Shown here piece by piece: positions 25,486 through 35,980 of a stretch of DNA of 64,000 bases. The notes beneath the pieces were generated by a model, which did no database searches, was not told the DNA's origin, and saw nothing but the letters and a program-made list of their open reading frames with translations. Each line of letters starts with the position of its first letter. Within the stretch, counting starts at the first letter, position 1. Where the stretch lies: contig NMRA01000108.1 in NCBI GenBank assembly GCA_002633005.1, forward strand, positions 626,884 to 690,883. Reading direction: 5' to 3'. Origin of the DNA: Phoronis australis (taxonomy: Eukaryota > Phoronida > Phoronidae). A program made the translations under genes and the position numbers.

Positions 25486-25644
25486 GTGGCGGGAAACGCT
25501 TGCCTCCTAAAACGTCACTTCCGGAGTAGCGGACGAGTAATTAATAAAATTACGAAAAGCTGTAATTAAGTGGAAAATATGTCTAGGATAACCAACCAAC
25601 CTTATTTTAGCTCAAAATGACATGAAAAAATGTTGCCTTCGCCA
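25486..25644 (-). repeat. Right terminal inverted repeat of the THAP transposon
   Basis: This is the reverse complement of the left repeat; its outermost bases read TGGCGAAGGCAACA on the minus strand, and TTAA follows at 25645. Confidence 0.9.
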
Positions 25645-25648
25645 TTAA

Positions 25649-27640
25649 TGCGTAATTCAATGTCCAGTTGTATATAGTATCAAACGAGCTTCTTGGTTTT
25701 ACTCAAATGCGCCTTTATCGGATATAGACACAGTTTTACACAGAGGCGGTAAAACCGATGGTGAAATATGGAGTACATTGGTCATGTCGGTGGTCGGCAA
25801 GGGCTAATAATGGATCCAAGCGATCCCTCAAAGATTCATGTTAGTCCGTGGGTATAATGAGGATCCATGATGTATCGGATTCATATGAAATTTTCATATA
25901 CCACGCTTTGTGTTCTGTTAGGAATTGTTTTAAAAAGTTCCACTTTTGCATAAGGGGCTATCAAAAATAGGGGTTTATGACTCAAATGTTGCATAAAACC
26001 ACAACGAACTGATGATTGAGGAAATCGTAACAATGTTTTTGAGATTCCATCTTTGACATTTATATCAACTGAAATTAGGTCATGTTGTTTATACCGTTGT
26101 TTTTTTTCTTTGCTAAATTTCAATAAAAGACATATTTTCCTTGAATGTATTTCTGTCAGATAGCATGTCTAGTACTCAACTTTGCCCTCAGTTGACGATA
26201 GCATATGACGACAGTCTCTAAATACTGCATGTGAAAAGAATTCCTATTCTTTTTTGTGCAAATTGCAAGAAATGCGTCGTGATTACTGCTTATGACAATG
26301 CGCCCAACATAATGGTACAGTAGAGAATATGGCGTTGGATCATATAAGTATAGTTTATGCAGCTTGTTCACTTTTATTATGCTTCAGAGTGCTAATCAAA
26401 CAAAATCCACGCCCTGTTTAAAAGTCTCGCTCTCGATTTCTAGAATTTTATACACAATGTCACGGCGCCATCTCTTGAGGTGAGAATTTCACCTCCCCGC
26501 ACTGGAAAGCATGATGTGTGTGACTTGACTGATGTACTCTCCGAACTCTCCTACGGCTCCGCCACAACGGGCAGCTAAGTGCCTGCTTTCGTTTCGTTGG
26601 AGTCAAGATTGATTGTGAGCAAAGTTGCCAAAATTATCGTGTATACGGTGATGACAGTGCTGTAAACACACTAAAAATTTAATGGTGTTTCAGGGCAAAG
26701 CGATTTGGGGACAAAGATTACACAGTTGGATATTGCTGACAGGTAAAGTCATGTAACAATACTACCAGTCAGATGGTAAAAATACTGGGATTACTGCGAC
26801 GGTGGGCATAACTTATTGGCTGCCGCTGACCGCCCTGGCACATTCTATTGCTATAAGCAATTATTATCAAGTTACACCTACATAGGGTAAAACCATGAAA
26901 CCGATTGAAAGGATATTAAACCATGATATAATGATTTTACCCAAAATTGTCCTGGTTACCTGCTATTGTGCAAATAGTGCTTCCCTCGAAAAATGAAAGC
27001 TCTGTTCAGCTAAAACTCACTCCTCATTGTTTCAAAATTGGTTCTGTGATTCGAGACAAACACAAAATTCATATATCACCCGATTTAGCATACTTCGTAA
27101 CGAATTTCTGAATTGAATTGATCTTTTAAGCACTAGTTGATTTCAAAGATTTTAAAAATGTTATGTCGGTGTTAATATTCTTTAATAGTTTGATATCCTT
27201 TTGGCAAACAACGGGGTAAACTGATTTAAGAGATTATTGGTCTGACAATAAGGTCTTGGATGCATTCGCAGTTCTACAGCTGAATCGTTATGTCGTTTCC
27301 GTATTATAATCTGAGGAATCGCCGGGTGACGAACCAAAAATTGATTGACTGCTATCGCAACAGCTCTGAAGGCGATATTCGTTTTTTTTTTCTTGTGGGT
27401 AGTGTGAGACTGGACTACTAAATCAGTCCGTGTCATATGCTTATATAGTGAACGTATCTTCCTTCATAGTGTCAACAAATAGTTTCATCTTACTGCTAGG
27501 CATAGGCTGCGTTGATGGTCTCCTTACGAAGCCTGTCCATAAGTCAATGGAGGAGCTGCAGTAGAAATCTGCTCTTCCTCAAACAAGAGCAATCTTTTTG
27601 ACTTCATAGATTTGTGTATAACCATAAAAATAATTAAATT
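25649..27640. other. 5' flank of the mucin-like gene; no other feature recognised
   Basis: Should contain the promoter and possibly an upstream exon of the gene at 27641. The short ORFs here have no family resemblance. Confidence 0.4.
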
Positions 27641-30139
27641 ATGAATTTACAATACATTTTACCATTGGATCAGTTGTGCCAATATCTTTTTTCAGGCTTT
27701 GTTATCGTTTGCTCGCCAACAGTGAGCGCGCAAAGCTCAACAGCAATTTACGTCACCAGCCCCACCTATACTGTTAACACCATAGATGTGACCACATCGC
27801 AGACGGTTAACAGTTCAACGTCTGCAAAATCAAACAACACGTCAGCTATCAATGGCACACCACTGTCGTCCGTTACGAATATCGGTGCCTCGGATGGCAA
27901 TAACACATATCCTACCAGTACGTCGACGTCGCTGGGAAATGGACCATCAAGTCCTTCTCCTACATCGACATCAATGGAGACTATTTCTAGCACAGTGGCG
28001 CCACACTCGACAAGCAGCTTGTTCACAAGTAATGAGGCTGGGTTGAATCTGACGTCATCCATGACGAACCCAACTAATGCGACTTCGACACCAGACATTT
28101 CTTCTTCTTCTTCACAGGCCGTGGGAGGTATTGCGACCAGCACGTTAAACGCTCCTTCGATCCATACACGCAGCATCGAATCTCAGACCCTGCAAGAAAC
28201 GACGCTAGACATAGTGTCGACAGCTTCTTCAATAAATGGTAGCTTTCAAACACCGTCAATATCTGCAATGGAATCGTCATCCGCAGTTTCGAATCACACT
28301 TTGCCGTCTGAAGTCACATCAGTTCTGGGGTCATCCTCGGAACATTTGGTCAATTCATCGAATGTACCAATGTCGTCGGTGTCGTCAATGTATGGTGGCA
28401 TTCAAACACCGTCAAAATCTGGAATGGACTCGACATCCGCAGTTTCGAATCACACTGTGCCGTCTGAAGTCACATCAGTTCTGGGGTCATCCTCGGAACA
28501 TTTGGTCAATTCATCAAATGTACCAATGTCGTCGGCGTCGTCAATGTATGGTGACATTCAAACACCGTCAAAATCTGTAATGGTCTCGACATCCGCAGTT
28601 TCGAATCACACTGTGCCGTCTGAAGTCACATCAATTCCGGGGTTTTCCTCAGAACATTTGGTCAATTCATCAGACGTACCTTCGGTGACAGCTAGTAGTT
28701 CTGTCCGAGACTTTCTTACGTCAACACTCACACCTTCTTCACCAGAAGTGGCAAGCTATTCAGGAACAATTGAAACATTGTCTTCATCGAAAGAAATTAG
28801 TATTTCACAAACACCTGAGGCGGTTCCATCGTCAGGAGTGACACATTACCCAGAAATAATTGAATCAGTTACTTCGTCTAAAGTAATTAGCTATTCATCA
28901 ACAACTGATGCAACGTCTTCAGTTGAAGTAACTGGCAACTTGTCAACATCCGTAGCAACGTCCTCATCAAACCTAATAATTCATAGTACTGTAGCGACCA
29001 CACAGGTAGTAACACAGCAAACTGGAATGACGTCAGCTTTATCAGCTGCAGAGCAATCTGTGACGACAGTAGTCTTCTCAGACGTACTCGAAACTTCGAT
29101 GCCAACCACCAAGTCGTCAACAAATTTTAATTTGACGTCTTCCACCTCACTAGTCGCTGCAACGACACACCAACCTTCGTTGCCATCTGTTTTAGTTTCG
29201 TCTTCTACCCTTTTTGTAGCAGAAGCATCTTCAGCAGGCAGCAAAACGTCATCATCGATGACCTCTTTCCAGACTGCATCTTCTACTACCGCAACAACAA
29301 TGCATATGATCTTAAGTACGTCTGCAGCTGCTGTTCCAGTCACTTCTGCAACTCCTACTACCACGGCCGTGGACACTACATCAGAAGCCGTCGTTACGTC
29401 GCCGCCTGTGTTGGACATTAAATATACTGCGACTTTGGAAGGAAATTGCACCGTTGCATTGAAAAAGAATCACACCTTCCAGGAGGAATTCGAACGTGCT
29501 GTGTTAAAAACTCTGCAAATAAAGTCGCATATTGTAGTAAACGACATAAGGTGTGGTTCAATTCTTGTTGACTTCACAATAAACAGTTCAACAACACACA
29601 ACCTTGAAAATATCGACTGGAGTAAGACAAATTTCACGATATTTGGATATAACTTTGCTTTTGTATCTGTCAAAGGTCCAGGAAAGACAACAGTCTCGAC
29701 CACTGAATCCCCAACTAGTCCAAAAACTGAGCCAAGTATGGCTCTTAGTGATCTTGATCTTATAGTTATTATAGTGGCAAGCGTCGTCTGTACCACTCTC
29801 ATACTGTTCGGTATTTTGATGTGTGTTCGAGAACTTTTTAAACAACGGCGCGCTAAGTCGTTTAATGTTATGGGAAACGGTGTTCGTGGGAGAACGGAAG
29901 ATTTCACACTGACTCCATTGCCACGGTCGCAGCCAGAATATGATGACAACGGAATGACGCATTCAACGTCAACGTTTGAACCCAACAAAAACCCAATGAC
30001 AACAATTAGTGTAGATTTGCCTCCGCCGGATAGAGAGCGACTTTTGGTGACAAAAAATGAACCATCTGGTGTAGTCAATCCGACCTATGACACAGTGGAT
30101 GACGAACATGCGGTGGCTGTAAATGGCCAGCCTTCTTAA
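27641..30139 (+). CDS. Mucin-like single-pass membrane protein with NPxY tail, 832 residues
   Basis: No named family was recognised. The order is: a hydrophobic start ending FVIVCSPTVSA-Q (likely signal cleavage after Ala30); a Ser/Thr-rich ectodomain with many N-glycosylation sequons, about residues 31-588; three 52-residue tandem repeats from residue 198; a compact domain at about 590-680 with two cysteines (Cys603 and Cys638, in GNCTV and IRCGS), placed like the SEA-type domains of membrane mucins; a transmembrane helix at about 706-729; a basic stop-transfer RELFKQRRAK; and a tail of about 100 residues containing PEYDD (Tyr767) and NPTYD (Asn813-Tyr816). NPxY is a known PTB-domain and endocytic signal, so the protein is probably a heavily glycosylated surface receptor or adhesion molecule; that role is inferred. 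A ttttttcag acceptor lies at 27688-27695 inside the ORF, so the true second exon may start at 27696 and the first 18 residues may be intronic. Confidence 0.85.
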   Translation: MNLQYILPLDQLCQYLFSGFVIVCSPTVSAQSSTAIYVTSPTYTVNTIDVTTSQTVNSSTSAKSNNTSAINGTPLSSVTNIGASDGNNTYPTSTSTSLGNGPSSPSPTSTSMETISSTVAPHSTSSLFTSNEAGLNLTSSMTNPTNATSTPDISSSSSQAVGGIATSTLNAPSIHTRSIESQTLQETTLDIVSTASSINGSFQTPSISAMESSSAVSNHTLPSEVTSVLGSSSEHLVNSSNVPMSSVSSMYGGIQTPSKSGMDSTSAVSNHTVPSEVTSVLGSSSEHLVNSSNVPMSSASSMYGDIQTPSKSVMVSTSAVSNHTVPSEVTSIPGFSSEHLVNSSDVPSVTASSSVRDFLTSTLTPSSPEVASYSGTIETLSSSKEISISQTPEAVPSSGVTHYPEIIESVTSSKVISYSSTTDATSSVEVTGNLSTSVATSSSNLIIHSTVATTQVVTQQTGMTSALSAAEQSVTTVVFSDVLETSMPTTKSSTNFNLTSSTSLVAATTHQPSLPSVLVSSSTLFVAEASSAGSKTSSSMTSFQTASSTTATTMHMILSTSAAAVPVTSATPTTTAVDTTSEAVVTSPPVLDIKYTATLEGNCTVALKKNHTFQEEFERAVLKTLQIKSHIVVNDIRCGSILVDFTINSSTTHNLENIDWSKTNFTIFGYNFAFVSVKGPGKTTVSTTESPTSPKTEPSMALSDLDLIVIIVASVVCTTLILFGILMCVRELFKQRRAKSFNVMGNGVRGRTEDFTLTPLPRSQPEYDDNGMTHSTSTFEPNKNPMTTISVDLPPPDRERLLVTKNEPSGVVNPTYDTVDDEHAVAVNGQPS
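27688..27696 (+). promoter_or_regulatory. Candidate splice acceptor inside the mucin-like ORF
   Basis: The sequence ttttttcag followed by G fits an animal 3' splice site. Use of it would make residues 1-18 intronic and bring the signal peptide start from an upstream exon; the ATG-proximal residues lack the positively charged n-region usual in signal peptides. Confidence 0.45.
28232..28690 (+). repeat. 156-bp in-frame tandem repeat of the mucin-like ectodomain
   Basis: Copies start at 28232, 28388 and 28544 (exact 156-bp spacing; the third is partial). Each encodes 52 residues including IQTPSKS, AVSNHTVPSEVTS, SSSEHLVNSS and VPMSS, with an NHT sequon in every copy. Copies 2 and 3 are nearly identical over their first 100 bases, showing recent duplication or gene conversion. 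Confidence 0.95.
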
Positions 30140-31235
30140 CTTACTAGCCAATTGCAGTTTCATTTGCTTAATGACAATTATCTGGAGGGGCAAGAGCCAA
30201 AACGCAGTGTGTCCATAGTTCCAATTAAGTGGAGAAAATCAAGCATCAAATATGCCCACTGGAATGTAAAGTGTTGAGTAAAATGTGGGGATTGACATTA
30301 GCAGAAAACAAAGAAGCGCGTGATTTCGAAGTTATTGATTATATGCAGTAACGTCTTCGTTTATTTTCATCCAAAGAAAGTATTCGGGGAAATAGGTTCG
30401 TTTTTGTTATGAAAACTATGGTGCATAAGAGAAATCCAGCTTAAAAATGTTGCGCGCCTTAAGGATTTGTGTGTATTGTAAACTTTGCCAAAGCACAGTC
30501 AAATTTGAACGCTAAACCATGATTCACTAGAAGTAAAAAGGGGAACTATGCCGGCTCACTTCAATTTCAGAGCCTGCGTGTTACAATTCTTGAAACACCC
30601 AAGAATGAAGGTTATTTTTATAATATAGCCTACCTTTGCTAACAGTAACCTCCGGCCTATTGTTATTGCGCGTTATGCAGTATTATTGTTCGAAGATTCT
30701 CTCCGTCTGTTTGAGTCTGTAAGTATCTGATTGAATCTAATACTCAAATTATGGTGAGGTGGTGTACATTGCAATTCTTAGCTTATATGCAAACTATGTT
30801 ACTTTGTTATGAAACTGATATGAGCCTGCCTTCTGTCATAACAAAACAGGATTTAGACAATTTACCTCCATACTTGTGTCAAATTTTCCTTTACGCAACT
30901 TAGAAGTGAATTCCTGGCTCGGGGACAAATGGAAACTCTTTTACAGCTGAGTCATGAACATGTGGACATCAGTCGTATAGGAACTTCCTACACCGGGAGT
31001 TTTCGCCAAATTATGCCACACTGATTAAAACATCTGAGTTACCTTGCTATAAGCACACTTTGCGCATAGAGAGACACCTCAGGAGGCCGTCGGTATCTTT
31101 AATTCCTTTAAACTCGAACAGTCTCGAACTTTTTTCGAGCAGTCCTTCGTTCAGTTGCCTAAATCGGCCAACTAACCATTTTTAACACTCTGTGCGCGGT
31201 AAAAATAGGGCGACATTGGACTGTATGCACTGAAT
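30140..31235 (+). other. 3' flank/UTR of the mucin-like gene
   Basis: No coding feature was seen. Candidate poly(A) signals are ATTAAA at 31024-31029 and AATAAA at 31233-31238; neither is supported by other evidence, and the second lies at the edge of the minisatellite. Confidence 0.35.
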
Positions 31236-31726
31236 AAAAATACGCGTAGATTAAGAAAGAGTACGCGTAGATTAAGCAAAAGTACGCGTAGATTAAGCAC
31301 AAGTATTAAGCGCCAAGGGGTTCTTAAACAAGTACATTACTTTGCTTTGAAATGTGCTTAATCTACGCAAACTTTGAACCAGTTCATGTAGGCCAACAAC
31401 GCCCGTGCTCTCAAATTAATTGATTAAGAAAAAACGACGTTCGTTTAAGAATTAAAAGTACGCGTACATTAAGCAAAACCACGCGTAAATTAAGCAAACG
31501 TACGCATAGATTAAGCAAAAGTACACGTAGATTATACAAAATCACGTGTAAATTAAGCAGAAGTACCCGTAAATTAAGCACAATTCCACGCGTGGAAATG
31601 TACTCGTTACAAAAGAACACTTAGATTAAGCAAAAGAACACTTAGATTAAGCAAAAGTACGTGTAGATAAAGCACTTTTCTACGCGCAGAAAGGTACTCG
31701 TTTAAGAACTCTTTGGCACTTCATAG
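31236..31726. mobile_element. 21-bp minisatellite associated with a 420-bp inverted-repeat element
   Basis: Units of the form GTACGCGTAGATTAAGCAAAA start at 31240, 31261 and 31282. About seven more degenerate copies lie at 31458-31590, and two or three at 31612-31675. Within this, 31310-31335 (GCGCCAAGGGGTTCTTAAAC) pairs with the reverse complement of 31694-31720 (GTGCCAAAGAGTTCTTAAAC), and the arm continues inward through an inverted copy of the minisatellite unit (TGTGCTTAATCTACGC). The structure looks like a small DNA element whose subterminal region is the minisatellite, which has also spread outside its left end. No ORF of interest is present. Confidence 0.75.
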
Positions 31727-33690
31727 TTTGGTAACACCCAATAGTCTAAATCAAAAGATAGCTGTTCGGCATCTTAAATTGTAGTTGTACTTTAGTGTGA
31801 TCCTTCTAACGTGCCTTCCGTTTCTTGCGAGTGTAGTAAAACACGCAAGATCACGACGTGGCAAACTAACACCTCGAGTATAAATATAAAGTGGCATGAT
31901 AACTGACACTGAAAAGTGATTAGACGGCAACACGGAGAGGTCAATTTCCGTTGTGCCAAGCTACCTCGCCGATACATCACGGCGAATGACGAATCTTAAT
32001 CACGTTCCTCTATTCACCAAAAAGCAACATGTGTGAGATCGTAGATTCGTCAGGACTGTGTGTGTTCTGCAACAAAGGCTGGCGAGACAGATGTGGTGAG
32101 AAATCTTAAGTCATAGAGCCAAAACTGTACGAACCTTTTCCCATAATTCAACGTTCCAGCCTCAGTGACGGCCATTTTGGTAGCTGGTGTACGTGAGTGA
32201 CGTTCCGAGTGTACTCGTGAAACAATCATTTGTGTGACTTCATGACATAATGACAAACTGGAAAAATCGCATAAAACACAGTTTGTTTATATAGTTGTAT
32301 AACATATTTGAAAACGCTAACTTGGGCCCGAGGGCATGAATGTTAGCTATTGCATAACAAAAATGGCGTCACTTTATCGACCGTCACATTGCCGTTTTTG
32401 AATAACGGTTTTGACGTCATAAAATTATATTTATCCCTCGAGAATTACTCAAGGGTTTATAAAATAGTGATACCATGATACACGTACCTGAGGGCACCGA
32501 AACGTATTATAATTCGCAATCAGGTTAATTTTAACTTCCTACGCATGTAAATGCTTGATGAGTTCAATATACTTATTTTATTTTGTATGTTACTGAAATG
32601 TTGGCAAATAAAAAGAGAAACGTTAAAGTGTCGCAATTTTGATAATGAGAATAGCCATGGTATATTTCGTTGTAAATAATTTTGAGAATGACATTTTGGT
32701 ACAATTGTTTTGTATCGTATACTACCATATGTACAATACACTGTAAAACACAGTAAACTATTTAAAAAGTTGCCGATCTCTGTGATCATTTGGAAGTTTT
32801 CGGATACTACAAAACATTACATGCTACAATTACTGTATGGAAAACAACCTGTGAAGAAACAATGCACCCAGTACTAACTGTGCTCGTTTTGATGATTAAG
32901 ATTACATGCGCACGGTCTTTAGTTATATACATATATCGAACATAAACAGCGTTACACACAGTTAGTTTGCTTTGAAGACGCTTGTCCATGTACAACAAGG
33001 TGATCGTTTTGCACAGACATCGTGGTAAAGTCAGTCGCCAAGAAATCATTGACAGTGCGACTTTAAAGTATATTGACCGCACGATGCTCGGACTCGAGAC
33101 CCAAAACGTTTTTTATGGCCATTCTTCGCTAATCTCATCTCTTTAGCCACGATTGCAGAGATATACTTGACAACAGTTACCCAGTTGCAAACTTTTCACC
33201 AAAAACGCTTTTGGGTCATGAGCTAATCTCATGGAGCTCCATTTGCCTTTGCATAGTGCCCACGTATACTCAGTTTCATTAGAAGTGGACCGTGGCCAGC
33301 TATCTTCACAAGAAGGCGATGGAAGTGCCGATCGGATGCTCCAAATACATTCAGGGGAGACAACCACTGCCTTGTAGAGTCATCTTATAGTGCAGAACTA
33401 GATCACTGTCAGTGCTCAAGTGAGCATTTATTTCCGCACCCAAGGAAAAGAACAATATGAACTGTGCACTCGTGTATGGAGCAACACTCTGAAACAGGCC
33501 CACTCTGGCCAGAGTGAGTTCATATTCTACTTGAAAACTGGCTCACATCGCCAGCACGGCTTTGCCGGACTTCTTGTACAGCTTCCCACTTTTTATAAAG
33601 AAGTCTTCATGTGAACATTTTCATGGAGAACGCCTTTTAAAACTGCACACTACAGCAGTCAAGTTCACTGATGGTGAAAGAATGTAGTTG
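31727..33690. other. No recognisable feature
   Basis: Several minus-strand ORFs of 60-91 codons occur but none resembles a known protein or has convincing splice context. Confidence 0.45.
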
Positions 33691-33719
33691 TAAAAGAAAA
33701 GAGCAGCACATTTAAAACC

Positions 33720-34820
33720 AGCTACTAATTACGATAACTGCCGTATAGGTATATGCCAAATCAGCCACTTTGGTTCACAGAAGATGGTACGTCCGAGTGG
33801 AAATCTGGTTACATTGAGTCACAAGATTTACATCCACATTCAATTTGGAAGTTGTCAACCATGACAGTAGTCACCGACTACCAAGGATGAGCCACGACAT
33901 CAAATCTCGTTATGCCATCGCTGCGAAGCAAGAGATCCAGCGTCAAGTTCCTCCCATGCCACCGGAACAAGAGTCGTCAACTGCACGTGCCGACAGTGAC
34001 CCGTTACCATCTGCCTCTGAAACAACCGCTCCTTGTCGTGACAGTGACACACCATCCTTTGTCATTGACACTGTCACTCAGCAGACGTCTTCTTCATAAC
34101 CACAAGTAGCGAACCGTCTGCAACAACAATGAAATAGAACACAACACCTGCCAAACAGATGCTCCTGTACAGCACAGGCCTGTACCAGCTACATCAACAT
34201 TTGGACGACATCTCAAGACTACAAAAAACTGACTACGTTTACCGCACAAGAGTGCGAAAAAAGTGACATTTGCATATTTTGTTTACGTGAAGTAATTGAG
34301 TTTTCCTTAAGTAGTAGTTACTAATGGTAGATGATGGAGCTGTTTAAAAGTCATTTTAGACTCTTGTCTTTGTTTGAAATAACTTGTTGTATGCTTAGTA
34401 GCCTTTAAAACTTTATTTTAAAGTTAATGCGACTATTGTTGCATTGGATTCTTTGAACATTCGAGTTTACAGATTGTTTTTTAAGAGTTATTTAGTTCTG
34501 AAACTACCTAAAAGGGGACATGCTGTAGTAATGCGTAGTAAGCAGTCCATTCATAAATCGTAGTAACCCTTGACCTCCTTGCGTATAAGTATGTAGGTAT
34601 ATGATTGGTTGTCATGTGATGTATTGTCCAACCACAGTTCAGTTATACCTCTTCTTTCGCCGGTCTAACTCTCGCTGGTACCATGGCCTAGCCAGCTATC
34701 TCTGACCACCTAGCGGCACGCAGGGAACCGGCGAGCGGTCTAACTAAAGAGCTTCGAAAGAACTGACTGTTCGTTACTGTTTGAGACCAGGCTCTTCAAA
34801 TTGACTTGTCACGGCTTGTC
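33720..34820 (+). mobile_element. 3' end of a Ty3/gypsy-like retroelement (pol tail, polypurine tract, LTR start)
   Basis: The plus-strand frames at 33740-34100 carry a short, broken tail that looks like the post-integrase end of a gypsy-type polyprotein (a PLWF...WKSGYI stretch, then an RRxSHDIKSR-like basic stretch in another frame), followed by a Ser/Thr-rich end. At 34510-34520 a purine tract AAAAGGGGACA is followed at 34521 by TGCTGTAGTA, a typical polypurine-tract/LTR junction. The LTR end is not clear, and the 5' part of the element is absent. This is a degraded remnant; the assignment is by pattern only. Confidence 0.45.
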
Positions 34821-34979
34821 ACCTTATGCATCATGACAATGCTCTCAAGGAAAAACGAATTGTTATTTCTTTGCATAGCCTGAGTGAAACCACTTCTCAT
34901 TTGAGTAAAGAACAAGTTCTAGCAGCAAGTATTCTCGCTTATATTTTCATTCTCTATTGGTGTAAGAAAATGTGGCGTT

Positions 34980-35144
34980 CAGCGTTCGAAATACACACTG
35001 GCCCGGTGTCCCGGTGCCAGTGGATTTTCGGTCGGGTCCGGCAGTAACTTTTAAAATTTAACTTGGCACCCCGGCGGACCACTAAATTTTCAGACAAACT
35101 GGCCCGGTAGGCCAGCACATTTATTAGCTGATGTTCGAACACTG
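34980..35144. mobile_element. hAT-type MITE, 165 bp, with 8-bp target duplication
   Basis: The left end CAGCGTTCGAAATACACACT and the reverse-complemented right end CAGTGTTCGAACATCAGCTA are inverted repeats starting with CAG, and both lead into a GGCCCGGT-like stretch. Flanks GTGGCGTT (34972-34979) and GTGGTGTT (35145-35152) match at 7 of 8 bases, as expected for hAT duplications. There is no coding capacity. Confidence 0.75.
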
Positions 35145-35931
35145 GTGGTGTTCTTTCGTCCTACTGTTGACTGCTGTCTGTCCACATTGTGGAATAAACC
35201 ACGTCCTTGTTTCAGTGCTGACGACCTCGTACTACTTGCACCATCTATTGGCGGTCTTAATAAATGAAAATATTGTGAACAGTTAGTCACAACATAAAGT
35301 TCTAAAAGTACAATCATTTTCTTTTGACTCATGCTACTTTACCTTTCTTTTGCTTAATGGTTCGATTGTTAGGAAGTTTAGTCAGGTTAAGTACTGTGGT
35401 CAAATTTTGACAATTGGCTGGATCGGAGTGATGGCGCTCTCGCCATCGTAGGCAGTGCTCGTAACTGTTATCAAAGTTAAGATGTGTTCTCTTGAGGTTT
35501 TAATCTTCTCCACTTTTTGTTCTTCTGAGTACTCTGCCCATTTTGGTGGAAATTTAAAATCTCAGCTATCTGAGTATCTTACCATAACGTTTTTAAGCGT
35601 TTTCTCGGTTTCTCAAAATTTTAGAGCACCTCTTCAAGCTGTTCCGCATTTGACTGTCTGTAATGCAAAGCTTTTGCGTTTCCCACGCCACCTTTCGGAG
35701 TCTGACAATCCCCTTGTTCAGTTGTTGCAATGAATGACTCTGATATGTATGTCAGCTACATTTGTTTGTACTACTTGCATTCACTGTATACTATAGAGTT
35801 TAGTTTGTCTGTTGTTTAATTTTTTCCTGAAGTCTACAATACATTTACATGATGTATAGCTGTTATGTTCTATTCATAAGCATATTTCGTTATTGTAGTC
35901 CTTTTTGGACTGTTGTACGCTTCGCAGAGTC
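35145..35931. other. No recognised gene; 92-codon plus-strand ORF of unknown status
   Basis: An ORF at 35455-35733 ends about 200 bp before a microsatellite tail; it could be the last part of a retroelement but shows no recognisable motif. Confidence 0.3.
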
Positions 35932-35975
35932 TGAAATAAAATATATTCTATTCTATTCTATGCTATGCTATTCTA
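35932..35975 (+). repeat. TATTC/TATGC microsatellite after an AATAAA-like signal
   Basis: GAAATAAAATA is followed by (TATTC)n and (TATGC)n at about 35944-35974. A poly(A)-like signal followed by a short tandem tail is typical of the 3' end of non-LTR retrotransposons, though no reverse transcriptase lies upstream. Confidence 0.55.
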
Positions 35976-35980
35976 AATCA

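Larger units (their letters stand above)
24095..25644 (+). mobile_element. THAP-domain DNA transposon, Kolobok-like, with TTAA target duplication
   Basis: The element is bounded by TTAA at 24091-24094 and 25645-25648. Its terminal inverted repeats are about 160 bp (24095-24253 and 25486-25644) and nearly identical; both run from GGCGAAGGCAAC inward through ACTCGTCCGCTACTCCGGAA to the GTGACGTTTTAGGAGGCAAG stretch. The interior encodes a THAP zinc finger and is interrupted by the assembly gap. TTAA duplication plus THAP is the combination described for Kolobok elements; piggyBac shares TTAA but not THAP. The nominal length of 1.55 kb is too short for a full transposase unless the gap is underestimated, so this copy may be non-autonomous. 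Confidence 0.85.

Noticed and set aside
28981-30078. Minus-strand ORFs of 156 and 202 codons across the mucin-like gene
   Set aside because: They are shadows of the Ser/Thr codon bias on the other strand, with no recognisable motif.
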